Below are positions 61,332-64,000 of a stretch of 64,000 bases of DNA, one piece after another. Position numbers and translations under genes: made by a program. Every line of letters starts with the position of its first letter. Position 1 is the first letter of the stretch. This stretch comes from JAVBTR01 sp031556065. GTDB taxonomy: Bacteria; Bacillota; Clostridia; Christensenellales; Aristaeellaceae. The notes below the pieces were generated by a model. The model searched no databases, was not told the DNA's origin, and worked only from the letters and a program-made list of their open reading frames with translations. The stretch is taken from contig JAVBTR010000018.1 of NCBI GenBank assembly GCA_031556065.1, forward strand, positions 1 through 64,000. Reading direction: 5' to 3'.

Positions 61332-62225
61332 TTACCAAAGGGATCGGTCATAGCGCCGCTTGCAGTAGGCGTTGCTGCCAATCACCAAAATGCAATTGAC
61401 CACCGAGTTGAACAGCCCCACCGCCGACGCATAGCTGTAATCCTGCTGGCCAATGCCCGTTCGGTAAACATAGGTGTCTATCACATCCGCAACCGCATAA
61501 ACTGCGGGGTTATACATGATCAGTATTTGCTCAAGGCCCGCGTTGAGTAGCGACCCCAGCCTGAGCACTAGCATCACCACAATGGTGGAGGCGATCGATG
61601 GCAAGGTGATGTAACGTATCCGTTGAAGGCGGTTTGCGCCGTCAAGCATAGCTGATTCATATAACGCAGGATCAATGGCCGTTATTGCCGCAAGATAGAT
61701 AATCGATCCCCAGCCCATCGTTTTCCATAGATCTGATACGACCAGCAAGCCCCGGAAAGTCTTTGCGTTGACAAAAAAGGCGGTTTTTTGAAAGCCAAGA
61801 CCATACAGCATCTGGTTGATCGGACCGTCTAGCTTAAGCAGAGCATAGAAAATGCCATACACAATGGCCCAGGATAAAAAGTGGGGCAGATAGACCGTAG
61901 TTTGAATGGTGCGCTTAAACCATTTGCTCCCCACCTCATTCATTAACAGCGCCAGAAGCACCGGCATAGGGAACACGATCAGTAATTTCAGCATGCTGAT
62001 GATCAGCGTATTCCCCAAAGCGCCGTAGAACGCATCATCAGAAAAAACCCTTTGAAAGTTGCTAAAGCCAACCCATGGACTACTGGCAAAGCCTTGGAAA
62101 ATATTGAAATCCTTAAAGGCAATCAGTGCACCATATATGGGAACATAACGAAATAGCAGCGTTAATCCAATGGCAGGCAGCAGCAGCAGATATAAATCCC
62201 AATTCTTCTTTAATACCCTTCGCAC
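61332..62225 (-). CDS. sugar ABC transporter permease (LplB type)
   Basis: 297 residues, six helices. FRYVPIYGALIAFKDFNIFQG and the EAA loop ESAMLDGANRLQRIRYITLPSIASTIV match LplB. The start is GTG at 62225, with GGAGGG 6 bases upstream; the ATG at 62261 has no RBS. Confidence 0.9.
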   Translation of the reverse strand: MRRVLKKNWDLYLLLLPAIGLTLLFRYVPIYGALIAFKDFNIFQGFASSPWVGFSNFQRVFSDDAFYGALGNTLIISMLKLLIVFPMPVLLALLMNEVGSKWFKRTIQTTVYLPHFLSWAIVYGIFYALLKLDGPINQMLYGLGFQKTAFFVNAKTFRGLLVVSDLWKTMGWGSIIYLAAITAIDPALYESAMLDGANRLQRIRYITLPSIASTIVVMLVLRLGSLLNAGLEQILIMYNPAVYAVADVIDTYVYRTGIGQQDYSYASAVGLFNSVVNCILVIGSNAYCKRRYDRSLW

Positions 62226-62315
62226 AACCACCCCTCCCTGCCATATGAAAAATACTGTCATCCACTTCTGATGACAGTATAGGCCCTTAAGCTATCCTTC
62301 TACAATGTGGCGTTT

Positions 62316-64000
62316 CTATGAATCTGTGTCCATTTCTACGATGTATGGGAGATGAATGGTCACGGTAACTCCACCTTCTTCGCCGCTGGCAAACAAGAGG
62401 GACGCCTCTTTGCCGTATTTAAGCTTAAGCCGCTCCCGAATGGTGTAAATTCCGTAAGATTGCCGCTGGTGTCCCCCATCGGCGTTCAGGTCGTCGATGG
62501 TTTCCTGGGGGATGCTCACGCCGTTATCCGCTACAGTCATAACCAGATGATTATCCGCTTTCAATGCGGTTACGCAAATCACACCCTTTTTCTGCGCAAA
62601 GGGCATAATACCGTGCACAATGCTGTTTTCCACCAAGGGTTGAAGCAACAGCACGGGCACAACGCAGGCCTCACAGGCTTGCTCCACCGTAATCTGGCAG
62701 GTCACGCAGTTCCCATAGCGAATATTCTGAATATCCACATAAAGGCGCATATGTGCTATCTCTTCGCTTAGCAGATGTTCCCCCTCAATGGTATGCAGGC
62801 TGGCGCGGTAAAACTGCGAAAGCTTTTTAACCATTAGAAAGACATCCGTATCACCATGCTCATGGGCCAGCCAAGCAATAGAATTGAGCATGTTATAAAG
62901 CAGATGGGGATTGATTTGGGCCTGAACCGTAAGCAGCTCCAGGGAATGATTCCGCTTGCTCAGCTCCTCCGTTTGCACCAATAAGGTGCGCATATCGCTG
63001 AGCATGTGGTTAAACGAGTTTTCTACCTTGCCGATATCATCCTTTGCCCAAACCTGCAGCTCCTTATCAAATACGCCTTCCCGCACCTGCTCCATGCTGC
63101 TGATGATCAGGGAAAAACGCTTTAAGATGGAGCGGTTTAGCGCATTACCCGTCAAGACCGTCAAGACAATCAACGCGAAATAGACCATCAACACCAATAA
63201 GGCGGTACGGTGGCCCCAATCAATAATTGCCTCATCCAACGCGGATGCCATTAACGCCCACCCGCCCGCAAGCGGCAATGTCACGTCATACTTTACATTT
63301 TTCTGCCCTGTCTGGGCACAAAACCCGCCATATGGATCTACCAAGGCCGCCCCAGCTGCATTGCCGTTTAGAACAAGTGCCATACATTCCTCAATCTGTG
63401 TAAATGGCACATCCACAAGGATAACACCCAGGATTTTTTCATAGTTGTCAATGCTTCGAATCAGCTTAGCGTAAGTCAAAACGCGATATTCCACTCCAGT
63501 ATTGTCAAACAGACGGCTGCCGGTAAACCAAACCTCGCCGCCTAAGGCATGCAGGCTTTCCACCAACGGCTCTACGGTGTTTAGATTAAGAAAATAATCT
63601 CTGGCATTGGAGTAAATCAGCCCATCACGCACACCAAGACGGATGCTGTTGCCCGCGAACGTAAACTCTGTGCTTTGAAAAAAGGAGATGAGTGTGCGCA
63701 TATCATCCAGCTGCATCCCCAAATCATATTTATCAACGGGTCTGGAAAGCGCCGCCTGTACAGGGGTACTCACCAGCGCAAAATTTGCATCATAGACAGC
63801 CCGGTTGATAATGACATTAAAACTGTTTTTGCTTTGAGATAAAGCGCTTGAAAACAAATCATTCGATGTTTTTTGGTATAGATTCAAGTTCACGATATAC
63901 ATCAGGATGGATAAAACAGTCAAAGGCAGCATTATCAAAAGATAGGTTGTACGCCGCATACGGGTTTTTAGGCTTGTGCCAAAGAGCCTCTCCCAAAAGG
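62316..64000 (-). CDS. sensor histidine kinase, YesM type (5' end outside window)
   Basis: At least 547 residues. One membrane segment near the start, an outer sensing region (about 30-240), a second membrane segment (about 247-269), HAMP, then a His_kinase domain with AQINPHLLYNMLNSIAWL and an HATPase (VVPVLLLQPLVENSIVHGIM). The frame stays open upstream of 63959 to the window edge with plausible coding (RLFGTSLKTR), so the real start is probably beyond 64000. YesM kinases pair with an AraC-type response regulator, expected just outside. It likely controls the ABC operon downstream. Confidence 0.92.
   Translation of the reverse strand, partial: FWERLFGTSLKTRMRRTTYLLIMLPLTVLSILMYIVNLNLYQKTSNDLFSSALSQSKNSFNVIINRAVYDANFALVSTPVQAALSRPVDKYDLGMQLDDMRTLISFFQSTEFTFAGNSIRLGVRDGLIYSNARDYFLNLNTVEPLVESLHALGGEVWFTGSRLFDNTGVEYRVLTYAKLIRSIDNYEKILGVILVDVPFTQIEECMALVLNGNAAGAALVDPYGGFCAQTGQKNVKYDVTLPLAGGWALMASALDEAIIDWGHRTALLVLMVYFALIVLTVLTGNALNRSILKRFSLIISSMEQVREGVFDKELQVWAKDDIGKVENSFNHMLSDMRTLLVQTEELSKRNHSLELLTVQAQINPHLLYNMLNSIAWLAHEHGDTDVFLMVKKLSQFYRASLHTIEGEHLLSEEIAHMRLYVDIQNIRYGNCVTCQITVEQACEACVVPVLLLQPLVENSIVHGIMPFAQKKGVICVTALKADNHLVMTVADNGVSIPQETIDDLNADGGHQRQSYGIYTIRERLKLKYGKEASLLFASGEEGGVTVTIHLPYIVEMDTDS

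Overview
The window reads as chromosome of a Gram-positive anaerobe of the Firmicutes, most likely class Clostridia. The reasons are the strong AGGAGG-type ribosome binding sites, sigma-A promoters with 16-18 base spacers, a LytR-CpsA-Psr wall protein, a lipobox solute-binding protein, lysine and cobalamin riboswitches, and LplB/LplC-type sugar transporters with YesM and AraC regulators. Xylan-oligosaccharide enzymes and several sugar transporters suggest a plant-fibre habitat such as gut or rumen; that is inference. I see no tRNA gene and no CRISPR array.

Layout. Bases 1-240 hold the first bases of a leftward 16S rRNA gene with its leader and promoter. 242-3887 is a leftward operon (PLP decarboxylase, HAD-thymidylate kinase fusion, mnmA). 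4017-8604 carries an orphan gene, an LCP protein and the lysine-riboswitch-controlled asd-dapA-dapB operon. 8684-12110 is a glycogen pair: a eukaryotic-type branching enzyme and a GH13 debranching-like protein that seems to have lost its active site. 12242-19281 has an ABC-F ATPase, a HxlR regulator, a sigma/anti-sigma pair with a secreted protein, an orphan IS3-OrfA-like protein, an HdeD-like membrane protein, a 38-residue ORF and glmM. 19343-24450 is housekeeping (ycaQ-like, dnaX, Gfo/Idh oxidoreductase, dut, rsmA). 24522-29949 has a zinc-ribbon protein and a Fe3+-type ABC importer. 29987-34987 pairs intracellular GH8 and GH39 xylo-oligosaccharide enzymes with a divergent MBL hydrolase and an NCS1 permease. 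35709-38301 is btuFCD behind a cobalamin riboswitch, divergent from a UshA-like nucleotidase.

From 41.8 kb the sequence becomes accessory. 41834-43722 is a graveyard of IS256 and IS3 pieces. 43823-50657 is an AraC-linked operon: two sugar permeases, a lipoprotein receptor, an alpha/beta-hydrolase-PKD protein and an MFS exporter. 51994-56400 mixes intact genes (TetR, ferritin-like, phage-type endolysin) with broken ones (serine recombinase, Fic, DUF3320 helicase, cysteine desulfidase). 56402-64000 is a second operon of the same plan: YesM-type kinase, two permeases, receptor, FAD oxidoreductase and URO-D-family protein.

The features that stand out most lie outside the proteins. They are a ~120-base repeat placed directly after stop codons, a family of long hairpins with a conserved flank, divergent promoters that share a palindromic -35 box, a TetR promoter whose 19-base spacer is almost entirely an 18-base dyad, and hairpins that overlap the start signals of downstream genes.
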